Origin: Pedobacter sp. Leaf216
GTDB taxonomy: Bacteria; Bacteroidota; Bacteroidia; Sphingobacteriales; Sphingobacteriaceae
Assembly (NCBI RefSeq): GCF_001421515.1
Contig: NZ_LMKM01000008.1
Coordinates: forward strand, 62,001 to 126,000
DNA: 64,000 bases
Reading direction: 5' to 3'
In this document: positions 33,875-42,957 of the stretch, in pieces
Numbering within the stretch: the first letter of the stretch is position 1
Layout of the letters: each line of letters starts with the position of its first letter
Program-made: the position numbers and the translations under genes
The notes under the pieces: generated by a model
What the model was told of the DNA's origin: nothing
The model's input: only the letters and a program-made list of their open reading frames with translations
Databases searched by the model: none

Positions 33875-34266
33875 TTTGTGTTTGCTCGTGGGAAGATAAA
33901 GAAGTTACGGAATATTTTTGATTCAGCAGAAAAACTGATCTTTAATATCGAATATCGTGGCTCATTTCTATATCTATCCTTGTAAATAATTTTGGTTAGA
34001 AAGTATATTATCTTTCAAATTTGCACGCAATAAGCGGCTATTTTATGTATAATTTTGGCTAGCTATTGTATCATCTTATCAATTGGCTAAAATGGCTGTA
34101 ACAAATTAAATTCATTCTCTCAGCCATGTTACAAGATAGAAATAATATTCATATATAAATGTAACATTCTTGAATAAAAAAAAGGAAACAAATTAATGTT
34201 CCCTTTTTCAAACCAAATTTAAAAAACCAGGGCGGTGAGCAAACCGCCCCAAAAAGTTTTAGTCAT
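33875..34266. promoter_or_regulatory. Regulatory block A upstream of the pectate lyase pair
   Basis: This gene-free stretch contains TTTGGTTAGAAAGTATA (33991-34007), AATTTTGGCTAGCTATTG (34051-34068) running into TATCATCTTATC (34069-34080), and ATTCATATATAAATG (34147-34161). The same three words occur at matching distances (0, 60, 156 nt) in the block upstream of the first susC gene (39631, 39691, 39787) and, except for a divergent middle word, at 46401-46570. The minus-strand lyase gene starts 117 nt from the first word. The far end holds terminators of the SusD gene. Confidence 0.75.
34176..34250 (-). terminator. Tandem terminators after the first SusD gene
   Basis: GGGCGGT (34230-34236) pairs with ACCGCCC (34243-34249), followed on the minus strand by a TTTTTT tract. 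Farther downstream AAAAAGGAAACA (about 34179-34190) pairs with TGTTCCCTTTTT (about 34198-34209) with one mismatch. Together they should end the SusC/SusD transcript before the pectate lyase block. Confidence 0.75.
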
Positions 34267-36093
34267 TTATTTTAAGGGATCGAAAGCTCCACCCCATGTA
34301 TTGTTTTGTACTAAGTTGATATTATTATTTAAAGATACCGTGGGAATTCCAAAGAAGTAAACTCCAGGCTGATAGGCGATGTTATAGGTATCCAATTGTT
34401 TAGTAGTTACGGTAAAGCTCGATGTGTAAAGTGCATCCAAATTGGTGCTTGCAGCGGCATCACGCGAGCCTAATAAATAATCGGTATTAGTGCCGGTATT
34501 TTTTAATACAATGGTTACCCCCATTCTTCTTTTACCATTAAGTACTGTTTCCAGTAATTTACGGCGTCTTAAATCCCAAAAGCGCTTGCCTTCAAATGCA
34601 AGTTCTATTTGTCGCTCTTTAATTACGGCTGTAACCAACTGGGGTCCGCTGAGCCCGGCCGTTAATCCATAAAGCCCATCTGTACCAGCTTCTATCCCTG
34701 CTCTTTTTCTTATTGCTGTGATGTTGGCATAAGCTTCCTGGCCTTGCCCTATATTGCCAATTTCGGCAGCACATTCTGCCTGGTTCAGTAATACCTCAGC
34801 ATAGCGGATTTCCAACCAATCTGTACCTGCATTTAAAAACGTTGCAAGCGTAAGTGCCGGATCTATGGCTTTTCGTAAGTATAAACCACTTGAACTAACA
34901 GAGCTTTCTGTTGAGGTTAATACGTTATTTTTACTGTAATAATACGTCCACAAACGGTAATTCGGGTTGGCAGATAGTGGCCAGTTACAGCCGTTATAAG
35001 CAATTGTTTGTTCAAATCTCGGATCGCGGTCTTTATAAAATGTGCCCAGGTTATATGGATATTTTGTAGATACACCTATATCCTTACCATCTTTCATTGG
35101 AAATGCCTGTGCCATGTCCCAAGTTGGAAGATTTGATCCTCCGGTGGTACCTATATATTTAGGAACAGTTGCATTTGGATAGGTATTATTATTTTGGCCG
35201 ATATCAGTTGTTGCCGCATTGTAAAGCGTTGCTAAAACTGCTTCAGGGTTACGGGGGGTACTTCCGCCGTTACTGCCTTCAGTAGTCCACATGGTTACAT
35301 CAAATTTAGGATACAAACCAAATCCATTGGCAGATAATGTGGTTATTGCCTGGGTATTGGCTGTATATGCATCCTGCCACCTTGAAATTAAATTACCAGG
35401 ATTAAATTCCGGTGAAGCAAAAGTGAGCAGAACACGCCCTTTAAAAGCTTGGGCTGCACCTTTTGTTATGCGACCGTAATCATCATTTTTTGGCCATCTG
35501 GCAGGAATATATTTAATGCAGGAATCTAAATCCTTTGCAATTTGAGCAAATGTTTCGGTTGTTGTATTTCGTGGTAACAATGCAGCTTTTTTTGCATCTT
35601 CACCAACTGCATCAAGCGGAACCAGCACAATCGGAACACCGCCATAAAGCTTTACCAATTCAAAATACCTGAAAGCTCTCCAGAAATATGCCTGTGCAAT
35701 AAATCTATTTTTCACGGCTGGATCTAAAGTACCCGCGTTAACATCCCTGATAAACATATTTATGGTTCTGATTTTCACATAGTTTCCTGCTGTATTTGTG
35801 TTGCCTAAATCGGTTACTGATTCGATTGTTGCTGTGCCTTTAACAAATACATTGTCGCCATATTGTTCTTCAGAAAGCGAATTTACAGATGCGCTTAAAC
35901 CACCTACATTGCCAAACCAGGCTGGTTGATTTTGACTATAAATATAATCTATACTTAATTTTGTTGTGGTAGAATCATTGTAAACCTGATCGGCAGTAAA
36001 GCTACCTAAATCTTGTTTTTCCAGAACTTTTTTACAGCTAAACGTAAGTGTTGCTAAACAGGCTGATGCTATTAATATTGAAATCTTTTTCAT
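34267..36093 (-). CDS. SusD-like surface glycan-binding lipoprotein, pair 1
   Basis: The 608-residue SusD/RagB protein starts with a lipobox (LATLTFSCKK), so it is anchored at the outer membrane surface. The family helices and TPR-like turns are visible (YVKIRTINMFIRDVNAG, RFIAQAYFWRAFRYFELVKLYGGVPIV). The C-terminal typical segment IELAFEGKRFWDLRRRKLL is near residue 510. It caps the partner SusC barrel and delivers oligosaccharide. It starts 12 nt after the SusC gene stop. It differs from the second SusD (41060-42946), so the two complexes probably bind different glycans or oligomer sizes. Confidence 0.95.
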   Translation of the reverse strand: MKKISILIASACLATLTFSCKKVLEKQDLGSFTADQVYNDSTTTKLSIDYIYSQNQPAWFGNVGGLSASVNSLSEEQYGDNVFVKGTATIESVTDLGNTNTAGNYVKIRTINMFIRDVNAGTLDPAVKNRFIAQAYFWRAFRYFELVKLYGGVPIVLVPLDAVGEDAKKAALLPRNTTTETFAQIAKDLDSCIKYIPARWPKNDDYGRITKGAAQAFKGRVLLTFASPEFNPGNLISRWQDAYTANTQAITTLSANGFGLYPKFDVTMWTTEGSNGGSTPRNPEAVLATLYNAATTDIGQNNNTYPNATVPKYIGTTGGSNLPTWDMAQAFPMKDGKDIGVSTKYPYNLGTFYKDRDPRFEQTIAYNGCNWPLSANPNYRLWTYYYSKNNVLTSTESSVSSSGLYLRKAIDPALTLATFLNAGTDWLEIRYAEVLLNQAECAAEIGNIGQGQEAYANITAIRKRAGIEAGTDGLYGLTAGLSGPQLVTAVIKERQIELAFEGKRFWDLRRRKLLETVLNGKRRMGVTIVLKNTGTNTDYLLGSRDAAASTNLDALYTSSFTVTTKQLDTYNIAYQPGVYFFGIPTVSLNNNINLVQNNTWGGAFDPLK

Positions 36094-36105
36094 GACAATT
36101 AATTT

Positions 36106-39100
36106 TTAAAGGCCAACATTTAAACCGAATGAATATGTTTTAAGCGTTGGGTATGTACCCACCGGGCTTGAGAAATCTCTGTATTTACCTGGAAATGGAT
36201 TAATAAACTGAACAGGATTTGTAGCCTGTGCAAATACCCTGATACTTGCTATACCAAGCTTTTCTGTTAACTTACTAGGTATTGTATAGGCCAGGTTGGC
36301 ATTGGTAATGTTAAACTGCGTGGCAGATACGAGCCAAAAATCGGTATTTTCGTAAATACTGGTAAAGTATGGATTTGGATAAGCGGCATTAGGATTGGCA
36401 GGTGTCCAATGATCGGCCCAATAGGCTGGCCTGTTGCCATATACCGATGGGCTTGTACCACTCGGTTTTAAGCCGCCAATACTTGTTTTACCACCCCATG
36501 ATAAGCCCATTACCACATTTAAACTTAAGCCACTATAACCTACATTAAAGTTTAGCCCCAAATTGTTATGGTTGTTTTGTCTGGAGCTAACAAATTGCCT
36601 GTCTTTGGTATCAATAATACCATCACCGTTAACATCTTCATAATTGATCATTCCAGGTTGCAAAATATCATTGAGTACTTTAACCTTTTTAGGATCGTTT
36701 TGCACTGCCGATCCGTTAATTCTTTGTGCAATAATTGCATCAGCTTCTGCCTGCGTACGGATGATCCCTAAAGATTTATAACCAATATAACCTCTATCAC
36801 TTGAGTACCCTGTATTATCGTCTATCGTGCCTAACTGTGCTGTAGAAACATCATACTTTATGTTCCGATTATCGCTCCAGGTATAAAAAGGAGTTAAGCT
36901 ATAGTTGAATTTTCCTATCTGATCGCGATAAGAAACGCTAAATTCGTAACCGAACATGTTTGCCTTCGCAAAATTCTCTGTTGGTACCGCCGCCCCAATA
37001 AGTGCAGGCACAGATGAGGTTAAGGTAGACAATAAGCCATAGCCATGTGTCCAGAAATATTCTCCGGAAATGGTTAATTTATTTTTAAGAATACCCAAAT
37101 CGAAACCATAATTGGTTTTCAGGTATTTGTCCCACACTACCAGCTCATTCGGAATAGCAATATTCGTTCTAATCGCGATGCTTCTGTCTATCTCATTAAA
37201 AACAGCACCGCCGCTACTTCCTGTACCTAAATTATATGATGGCAGGTATTGATAGGCTTTAGTTGCATCAGTACCGGTTAACCCTACTGAAGCCCTTAGT
37301 TTAAATAAGTCGATAAATTTGAAATTATCCTTAAAGAATTTTTCCTGAGAAACTACCCAGCCTGCTGATGCTGCAGGAAAGCCACCCCAATTATGACCAG
37401 GGGCAAAACGCGAACTTCCATCCCTGCGGTAAACCAGTTGCAAAAGGTACTTATTGTCATAATCATAATTTAAACGGGTAATTAAAGACTGAAAACCTGT
37501 TTCACTTACCTGGCCAGATTGATTTGATGTTTGTGTGCCTACGGTAAAGGTTTGGTAAGGCAAGCCACCCGCAACAATGCCTTCAGCTTGTGCTGCAACG
37601 CCTTCTGATGAAAGTTCTCTTTGTTCAAAAAGGGCTAATGCTGAAATGTTGTGTTTACCGAATGACCGATTATAATTTAAACCAGCATTTAACTGATAAT
37701 TATCTGCAAATATTGGATTCAGCCTGATTCTATCGCCATTTTTGATTGGAAAAACACCTTGAAGCGTGCCTCCCGGAATGTGGTTGTTAGCCCCTAAACC
37801 AGAATACTTATAATAGTTAAAAGTTGTTCCGTATTGTTTACCGTTAGAACTGTTAATATTTTTATTGATGGTGGCAGTTGCCGTTAAACCCTTAACACCG
37901 GGAATTTCATAAGTAACCTTGCCTAACATATTCATTACGTAAGATTTTGAACTTGTAAAATTATCTGAGTTTTGAATTAGGAAGAAATTGATATTCTCCA
38001 AACCTCCGGTATTGCTGGCTCCTAAAACTACAGGATTGCCATTAATGAAGTATTCAGACCAGGGATTAATGTTCTGTAATGTTGCCACATCGTTATCTAA
38101 ACTCTCTGAAGTACCATTTAATTTATAATAATAACTTCTTGAAGAGGATACATCAGCACTAACTGAAGCTGAAACCGTTAAACGTTTAGATAATTTAGCA
38201 TCGATACTTGCACGTAAACCATATTTACTCGAGTTTACCCCTTTAAAGTTTGAATTTTGCGTAACATAATCACCGCCAACAAAATATGTCACTTTATCGG
38301 TACCGCCACTAATATTTAATGATTGACGGTAAAGATTTGAGGTTTTAAATGCATCTGCAAGCCAGTTATGGTTGTTTTTTGAATAATAATCCAATTCATC
38401 AGGTGTATTCCATTGAGTAAGGGTCCTGGTTAGTTCAGGCACGCCAGCAGTTTCGATATAACCATTGGCATTTACAATTTTATTGGTAAGCACTCCTGCA
38501 CTTGTTTGCTGATAAACCTGTGCATTTAAATAATCGTTTACAAAATTCCCTAATTCTAAACCCGACATCATTTTGGGTAATTGTGTTGCATCAGAAAAAC
38601 CTACCGAGCTGCTAAAATTAATGCGTGGGGCACCTAACTTTCCTCTTTTGGTTCTAACAATTACCACACCGTTGGCACCAGAAACACCATAAATGGCAGC
38701 CTCTGCATCTTTTAGGATAGAAACACTTTCTACCACGTTTTGATCCAATAGATCAAAATCTGCTTGTGTTCTGATTACATCATCGATTACAAATATTGGA
38801 TTTGTACCTTGTTGACTGTCTTTAGAATATACAATCGGGTTACGTACCTGAATGGTAGTTCCCTGCCCAGGCCGCTGCGTACCTCCTGATACGGATAAAC
38901 CAGGAGCAGTGCCGCGCAATGCCGCACTTAATGATAAGGCTGGCACATCTTCAATGGCTTTCATGTTCACTGTTGAAACAGCTCCCGTTAGTGTTATTTT
39001 TTTCTGGGTACCATAACCTACCACTACTACATCCTCTAAATTTTTATTGTCTGAAACAAGTTTGACATTAATGGTATTTTGTGCACCAACTGGTATGGTT

Positions 39101-39357
39101 TGCCTGGTATAACCTATATAAGAGAATACAAGTACATCGGCATTGGATTTTACCTGAATGGTGTAAACCCCATCCGAATTTGTACTTACATTACTTGGTG
39201 CGCCTTTTAAACTTACGTTTACTCCAGGGATTCCCTGGCCGTCGGCCTGATCTACCACTTTACCGGTAACCTTCCTGTCTTGAGCAAAGATTACAGTGCT
39301 TGCTAAGATCATAATTAGCAATGACAATGAAAATTTGCGTAAAAATTTTAATTTCAT
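36106..39357 (-). CDS. SusC-like TonB-dependent outer membrane transporter, pair 1
   Basis: The 1083-residue product has a signal peptide (SLSLLIMILASTVIFAQ) and a carboxypeptidase-regulatory-like domain (VTGKVVDQADGQGIPGVNV). A SusC-type TonB region follows (LEDVVVVGYGTQKK), then the plug and a 22-strand barrel ending in the aromatic-poor TYSFGLNVGL. It imports oligosaccharides across the outer membrane with its SusD partner and energy from TonB. No STN domain precedes the plug, so an anti-sigma-factor signalling route is not indicated for this copy. The start is preceded by the leader AAACTAACCAAATATTAAG. Regulatory block B and an operon boundary lie upstream. Confidence 0.96.
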   Translation of the reverse strand: MKLKFLRKFSLSLLIMILASTVIFAQDRKVTGKVVDQADGQGIPGVNVSLKGAPSNVSTNSDGVYTIQVKSNADVLVFSYIGYTRQTIPVGAQNTINVKLVSDNKNLEDVVVVGYGTQKKITLTGAVSTVNMKAIEDVPALSLSAALRGTAPGLSVSGGTQRPGQGTTIQVRNPIVYSKDSQQGTNPIFVIDDVIRTQADFDLLDQNVVESVSILKDAEAAIYGVSGANGVVIVRTKRGKLGAPRINFSSSVGFSDATQLPKMMSGLELGNFVNDYLNAQVYQQTSAGVLTNKIVNANGYIETAGVPELTRTLTQWNTPDELDYYSKNNHNWLADAFKTSNLYRQSLNISGGTDKVTYFVGGDYVTQNSNFKGVNSSKYGLRASIDAKLSKRLTVSASVSADVSSSRSYYYKLNGTSESLDNDVATLQNINPWSEYFINGNPVVLGASNTGGLENINFFLIQNSDNFTSSKSYVMNMLGKVTYEIPGVKGLTATATINKNINSSNGKQYGTTFNYYKYSGLGANNHIPGGTLQGVFPIKNGDRIRLNPIFADNYQLNAGLNYNRSFGKHNISALALFEQRELSSEGVAAQAEGIVAGGLPYQTFTVGTQTSNQSGQVSETGFQSLITRLNYDYDNKYLLQLVYRRDGSSRFAPGHNWGGFPAASAGWVVSQEKFFKDNFKFIDLFKLRASVGLTGTDATKAYQYLPSYNLGTGSSGGAVFNEIDRSIAIRTNIAIPNELVVWDKYLKTNYGFDLGILKNKLTISGEYFWTHGYGLLSTLTSSVPALIGAAVPTENFAKANMFGYEFSVSYRDQIGKFNYSLTPFYTWSDNRNIKYDVSTAQLGTIDDNTGYSSDRGYIGYKSLGIIRTQAEADAIIAQRINGSAVQNDPKKVKVLNDILQPGMINYEDVNGDGIIDTKDRQFVSSRQNNHNNLGLNFNVGYSGLSLNVVMGLSWGGKTSIGGLKPSGTSPSVYGNRPAYWADHWTPANPNAAYPNPYFTSIYENTDFWLVSATQFNITNANLAYTIPSKLTEKLGIASIRVFAQATNPVQFINPFPGKYRDFSSPVGTYPTLKTYSFGLNVGL

Positions 39358-40027
39358 CTTAATATTTGGTTAGTTTCAACTCAATTTTCGGCAGATTTAA
39401 CCTGCCATTTTACACTACAATTTTTCTCAACATTTTTAAATGCTAAAATTATACTGATGTAATAACTTGTAAACTTTTTAAGTGGAGGGCGTTAACGGTT
39501 TGTAATGAAATACTCGGTATTTCACCTGATGTATATGGCTTAATGAAAAACTAAGTCATTAACTTTGATAGAAAAATTAATGTAAAATGGGAAATTTGGC
39601 TCATTCTTTATTTTGATCTGAATAATTATTTTTGGTTAGAAAGTATATTATAATTCAAAATTGCACCTAATATTAAACTATTTCATGTATAATTTTGGCC
39701 AGGTATTGTATCATATTATCATTGAATAAAAAGCAATCTTTCTGATTTTATGCTGAACAATAACCGAGATACAAGGTAAAAATAATATTCATATATAAAT
39801 GTAATATTTAAATAAAAATATAGTAGAATTTTGTTGGCTACCCGATTATTACACAAAAAACGTTGTTTTAACGTTTATTTTAAGGTTTTGGTAAGGAAAT
39901 ATTTACATAAACACTTGCAGGGTTAATCATAAATACCTTTATTCTAACTCCCAAAAAATGCTTATGCCAAAAAAAAAGAGAGCATTTCTGCTCTCTTTTT
40001 AAACCAAATACATAAAATTTTGAAATT
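39358..40027. promoter_or_regulatory. Regulatory block B upstream of SusC/SusD pair 1
   Basis: This 670-bp gene-free stretch carries TTTGGTTAGAAAGTATA (39631-39647), AATTTTGGCCAGGTATTG (39691-39708) running into TATCATATTATC (39709-39720), and ATTCATATATAAATG (39787-39801). It is phase-identical to block A (offset of exactly 5640 nt for all three words). On the sense (minus) strand the words read as direct repeats of a CCAAAATTAT core spaced about 60 nt apart. The remaining sequence near the susC start is a long AT-rich leader with the motif ACTAACCAAAT next to the ATG. Confidence 0.78.
39973..40000 (-). terminator. Intrinsic terminator after the surface lipoprotein gene
   Basis: AAAAAGAGAGCA (39973-39984) and TGCTCTCTTTTT (39989-40000) form a perfect 12-bp stem with a TTTC loop. 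On the minus strand the stem continues into a run of T residues. It separates the second SusC/SusD/lipoprotein transcript from block B. Confidence 0.85.
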
Positions 40028-41014
40028 TTACCGTTGAACTTTTATACTCACATTAACGTAAGGCCTTTTTTGCAGATCAGCAGTAACTGCATTAATATAC
40101 ATCATACCATATTTACCTTCTGGCGTTAAAAAAAACACGGCGTTACCCGCCGCAATACCATTAGCAGGTAGTGTTTGAGTAGTTTCGTTAAATGTAATTG
40201 CCCTTGCTTTGGCCAAAGTTTCTATAGAAGAACCCGAAATGGCCGTTGTAAGAAAGGCAGTAGCCTGCCCGGTAACCGGCTGACTAAATTTAGTAGTCCT
40301 TTTTGGGCTAAAGCCACTAATATCATAAACCGTTAGTGGATTTGTAGCTACGCTTGGAGAATATAAATTAACCACCCAGGTTGGCGTTTGAGCTGTTGAA
40401 TTGGAGCCTGGTTTTCTATAAATTCCAAAATCTATCTTAGCCGCATTTGCTGCTGCATTTGTGTAACTAAAACCTGTTGCATCGGTAAGTGAAAAAAAGC
40501 TCGGTAATGATTTGGCAACAGTATCCGGTAAAAAGATATCTCTGTTAGCATAAATCATAAAACTTGGATTTACATCAACGGTTACTTTTTTGTATCCATC
40601 ACCAATGTACACTCCTTTTTCGTTCAAAGCACAAATGCGATAACTTTGTTTACCATCACGAAGCGCTGCCGCCGGAAAAGTTGTATTTGGAAGTTTAATC
40701 ACTGCCGAAAAATTTCTGCGTTGGGTAGGATCAGTAATTGCAATGGTATAACGTGTAGATTGTTGTGTACCTGCAGAAACCTCAAACACATAAGAATACA
40801 TATCCTCTTTAGCAGAATTTAAGGTGAAATCAATCCATACCTCTTCCTTATCGTTAATTACTTTATAATCGGTAACACAACGTGGATCGCTGTTGTTGAA
40901 AGTCACTGTTACATCTTCGAACATATTAAATATGTTTGCCGACTCTTTTTTACAGGATGCGCAAAAAACTACGCACAAGCCAATGAGTACCTTATAAATA
41001 TATTTAGTTTTCAT
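40028..41014 (-). CDS. Surface lipoprotein of SusE/F position, probable glycan-binding protein
   Basis: The 328-residue protein has a lipobox (VVFCASCKK) and is likely anchored outside the outer membrane. It appears all-beta, with about three sandwich-like parts (DVTVTFNNSDPRCVTDYKV, DYKVINDKEEVWIDFTL, GIYRKPGSNSTAQTPTWVV). It is the third gene in the SusC-SusD-lipoprotein order typical of surface glycan-binding proteins. I recognise no specific family. The first SusC/SusD pair has no such partner. It is the last gene before a strong terminator. Confidence 0.72.
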   Translation of the reverse strand: MKTKYIYKVLIGLCVVFCASCKKESANIFNMFEDVTVTFNNSDPRCVTDYKVINDKEEVWIDFTLNSAKEDMYSYVFEVSAGTQQSTRYTIAITDPTQRRNFSAVIKLPNTTFPAAALRDGKQSYRICALNEKGVYIGDGYKKVTVDVNPSFMIYANRDIFLPDTVAKSLPSFFSLTDATGFSYTNAAANAAKIDFGIYRKPGSNSTAQTPTWVVNLYSPSVATNPLTVYDISGFSPKRTTKFSQPVTGQATAFLTTAISGSSIETLAKARAITFNETTQTLPANGIAAGNAVFFLTPEGKYGMMYINAVTADLQKRPYVNVSIKVQR

Positions 41015-41059
41015 TATTTTAATTTTTAATCAGATCAACTGAACATTTATTCTTTAATA

Positions 41060-42946
41060 TTAATCAAGCGGGTCAAATGTGCCACCAGCCCATCCAACTG
41101 TAGGAAGGATTTTATTGCCAAAACTTACAAAATCATTATGGAAGGTATAGAAATAATGAAATTCGGGTACATTATATGGTAGATAGGTTGTATTTGTAAC
41201 CACCACATTTTTAAAATACCTGGTATAAGTGGCTTTATCATTAATATTTAAAGTTTCTCTGAACAATGTTGTACCTCCTGGAACTGTTGGATCTTCTAAT
41301 ACCTTTTTATCTTTTTGATCTGATCCTGATGGTGGATTTACCAGCTGCACTTCCAATTTAGCCATATTCCCTGTTAACAAATGCATGGTGCGCGATCTTC
41401 TTAAATCTGAATTACGTTTGTTCTCGAACGCGAATTCAATTTGTCTTTCGTTCAGTATTAAGTTGCGCAATTGTGGCGTACTGCCAGCCAAGGCAAGTCC
41501 ATAATCAGAATCGCCTGCTACTACCCCAGCTCTCGTGCGGATCTGTCGTACCAGATCTTTTGCACCAGCTATATTTCCTGTTTCATTCAAGCAATCTGCA
41601 TAATTTAACATTACTTCAGCAAATCTAAGCTCAATCCAATCCATCCCGCTTCCGCCTCCGATAGAGTTATTGTAAACAGATGCACTTGCTGTTAAAGTTG
41701 GTGTAGAAAAGCGCTTAACATATACAGCGTTTCCACTACTTTCGCCGGTAGCTAAATTGTAAGTCCATTGTTTTCTATTTGCATTTCCGCTTAAAGGATA
41801 TACCGATCCGTTTGTGGCAAAAGTAGCTTCGAACCTGGGGTCTCTGTTTTGCCAGAACATGGTAGCATCATATGGAAAAGCTGTAGAGGTATTTAATGGT
41901 TTCCCATCTTTCATTGGATAAGCATCCAACATTTTTGTAGTTGGCATATAAAACGTATTCGGATTTCCACCTTCAGATGATGGTCTAACACGTTGTTCGG
42001 TTCCATTGCCCCTGTTTGGTATGGTGTTTGAATAGGTTCTAACCAGAATTGCTTCTGTATTGGCGGTACCTTCTACCCGGAAAATATCCAAATAATTCGG
42101 CATTAATTTTTTACCTGCCGAAACACACATATCATAAGCTTCTTTATTGGCCGTTAAAGCATCAGCCCATCTTGATGCCTGGTAAGGGTGCTTTGCATCA
42201 TTTAAGGGGTTAAACTGCGGACTGGCCCAATACAATAACACTTTCGCTTTTAGGCAGGTAGCAATTAGCTTGGTAATTTTACCCCTGCCATCGGCATCAT
42301 TCGGTGTAAAGCCTTCGAGTAGAATAATTGCGTTGTTTAAATCGCTTAATATTGCAGCAAAACATTCTTTGGCAGGCCTTCTACCCTCATCGTAAATGGT
42401 ATCATCTCCCTGCGGTTTTAACGGAAGTGGAACACCACCATAAACCTTAACCAGTTCAAAATAGGTAATTGCTCTAAGCGCATAATACTGCCCAAGCAAT
42501 TCATTCTTTTTTTGCGTGAGCATTGTACTCGTTGGAAGATTGGCAATGGCATCATTGCACCGGGCAATATCCCAGTATTTATTTTGGCCTGGGTTACCAC
42601 CATACGTATTACCGGTATACCTCACATCATTATTTCCTAACACACCCTGCAGCCCGAGTGCTGCTTTTGCATTTGCATCACCATCCGGAAAGTAATTTTC
42701 ATCACTTGCATAATGAACACCATAACGATCAGGAACCAGTTGCAAAGGAAATTGATACATGGCTACATCGTACACCCTGTTAAGGTGTAACTGTACTGAA
42801 CCATCATTATCCCAAATGGCCTGATCGATACCTCCTGTATCCGGCAGTAAAAAAAACTCATCTTTGTTTACACAAGCGGGTAAAAGTGCAGCTAATGTTA
42901 AAATAGCTATGGCCTTTTTTATATTGTTTTTTAATTGATTAATCAT
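41060..42946 (-). CDS. SusD-like surface glycan-binding lipoprotein, pair 2
   Basis: The 628-residue SusD/RagB protein has a lipobox (LAALLPACVNK). KYWDIARCNDAIANLP and LGQYYALRAITYFELVKVYGGVPLP are the N-terminal helices, and the C-terminal conserved IEFAFENKRNSDLRRSRTM is present. It binds imported glycan with its SusC partner (42958-46119), with a gap of 11 nt. Sequence divergence from the other SusD suggests a different ligand. Confidence 0.95.
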   Translation of the reverse strand: MINQLKNNIKKAIAILTLAALLPACVNKDEFFLLPDTGGIDQAIWDNDGSVQLHLNRVYDVAMYQFPLQLVPDRYGVHYASDENYFPDGDANAKAALGLQGVLGNNDVRYTGNTYGGNPGQNKYWDIARCNDAIANLPTSTMLTQKKNELLGQYYALRAITYFELVKVYGGVPLPLKPQGDDTIYDEGRRPAKECFAAILSDLNNAIILLEGFTPNDADGRGKITKLIATCLKAKVLLYWASPQFNPLNDAKHPYQASRWADALTANKEAYDMCVSAGKKLMPNYLDIFRVEGTANTEAILVRTYSNTIPNRGNGTEQRVRPSSEGGNPNTFYMPTTKMLDAYPMKDGKPLNTSTAFPYDATMFWQNRDPRFEATFATNGSVYPLSGNANRKQWTYNLATGESSGNAVYVKRFSTPTLTASASVYNNSIGGGSGMDWIELRFAEVMLNYADCLNETGNIAGAKDLVRQIRTRAGVVAGDSDYGLALAGSTPQLRNLILNERQIEFAFENKRNSDLRRSRTMHLLTGNMAKLEVQLVNPPSGSDQKDKKVLEDPTVPGGTTLFRETLNINDKATYTRYFKNVVVTNTTYLPYNVPEFHYFYTFHNDFVSFGNKILPTVGWAGGTFDPLD

Positions 42947-42957
42947 TGCTCAAAAAA

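Noticed and set aside
34176-34210. Possible small RNA in the SusD-lyase gap
   Set aside because: The hairpins fit tandem terminators, and no promoter could be seen for an independent transcript.
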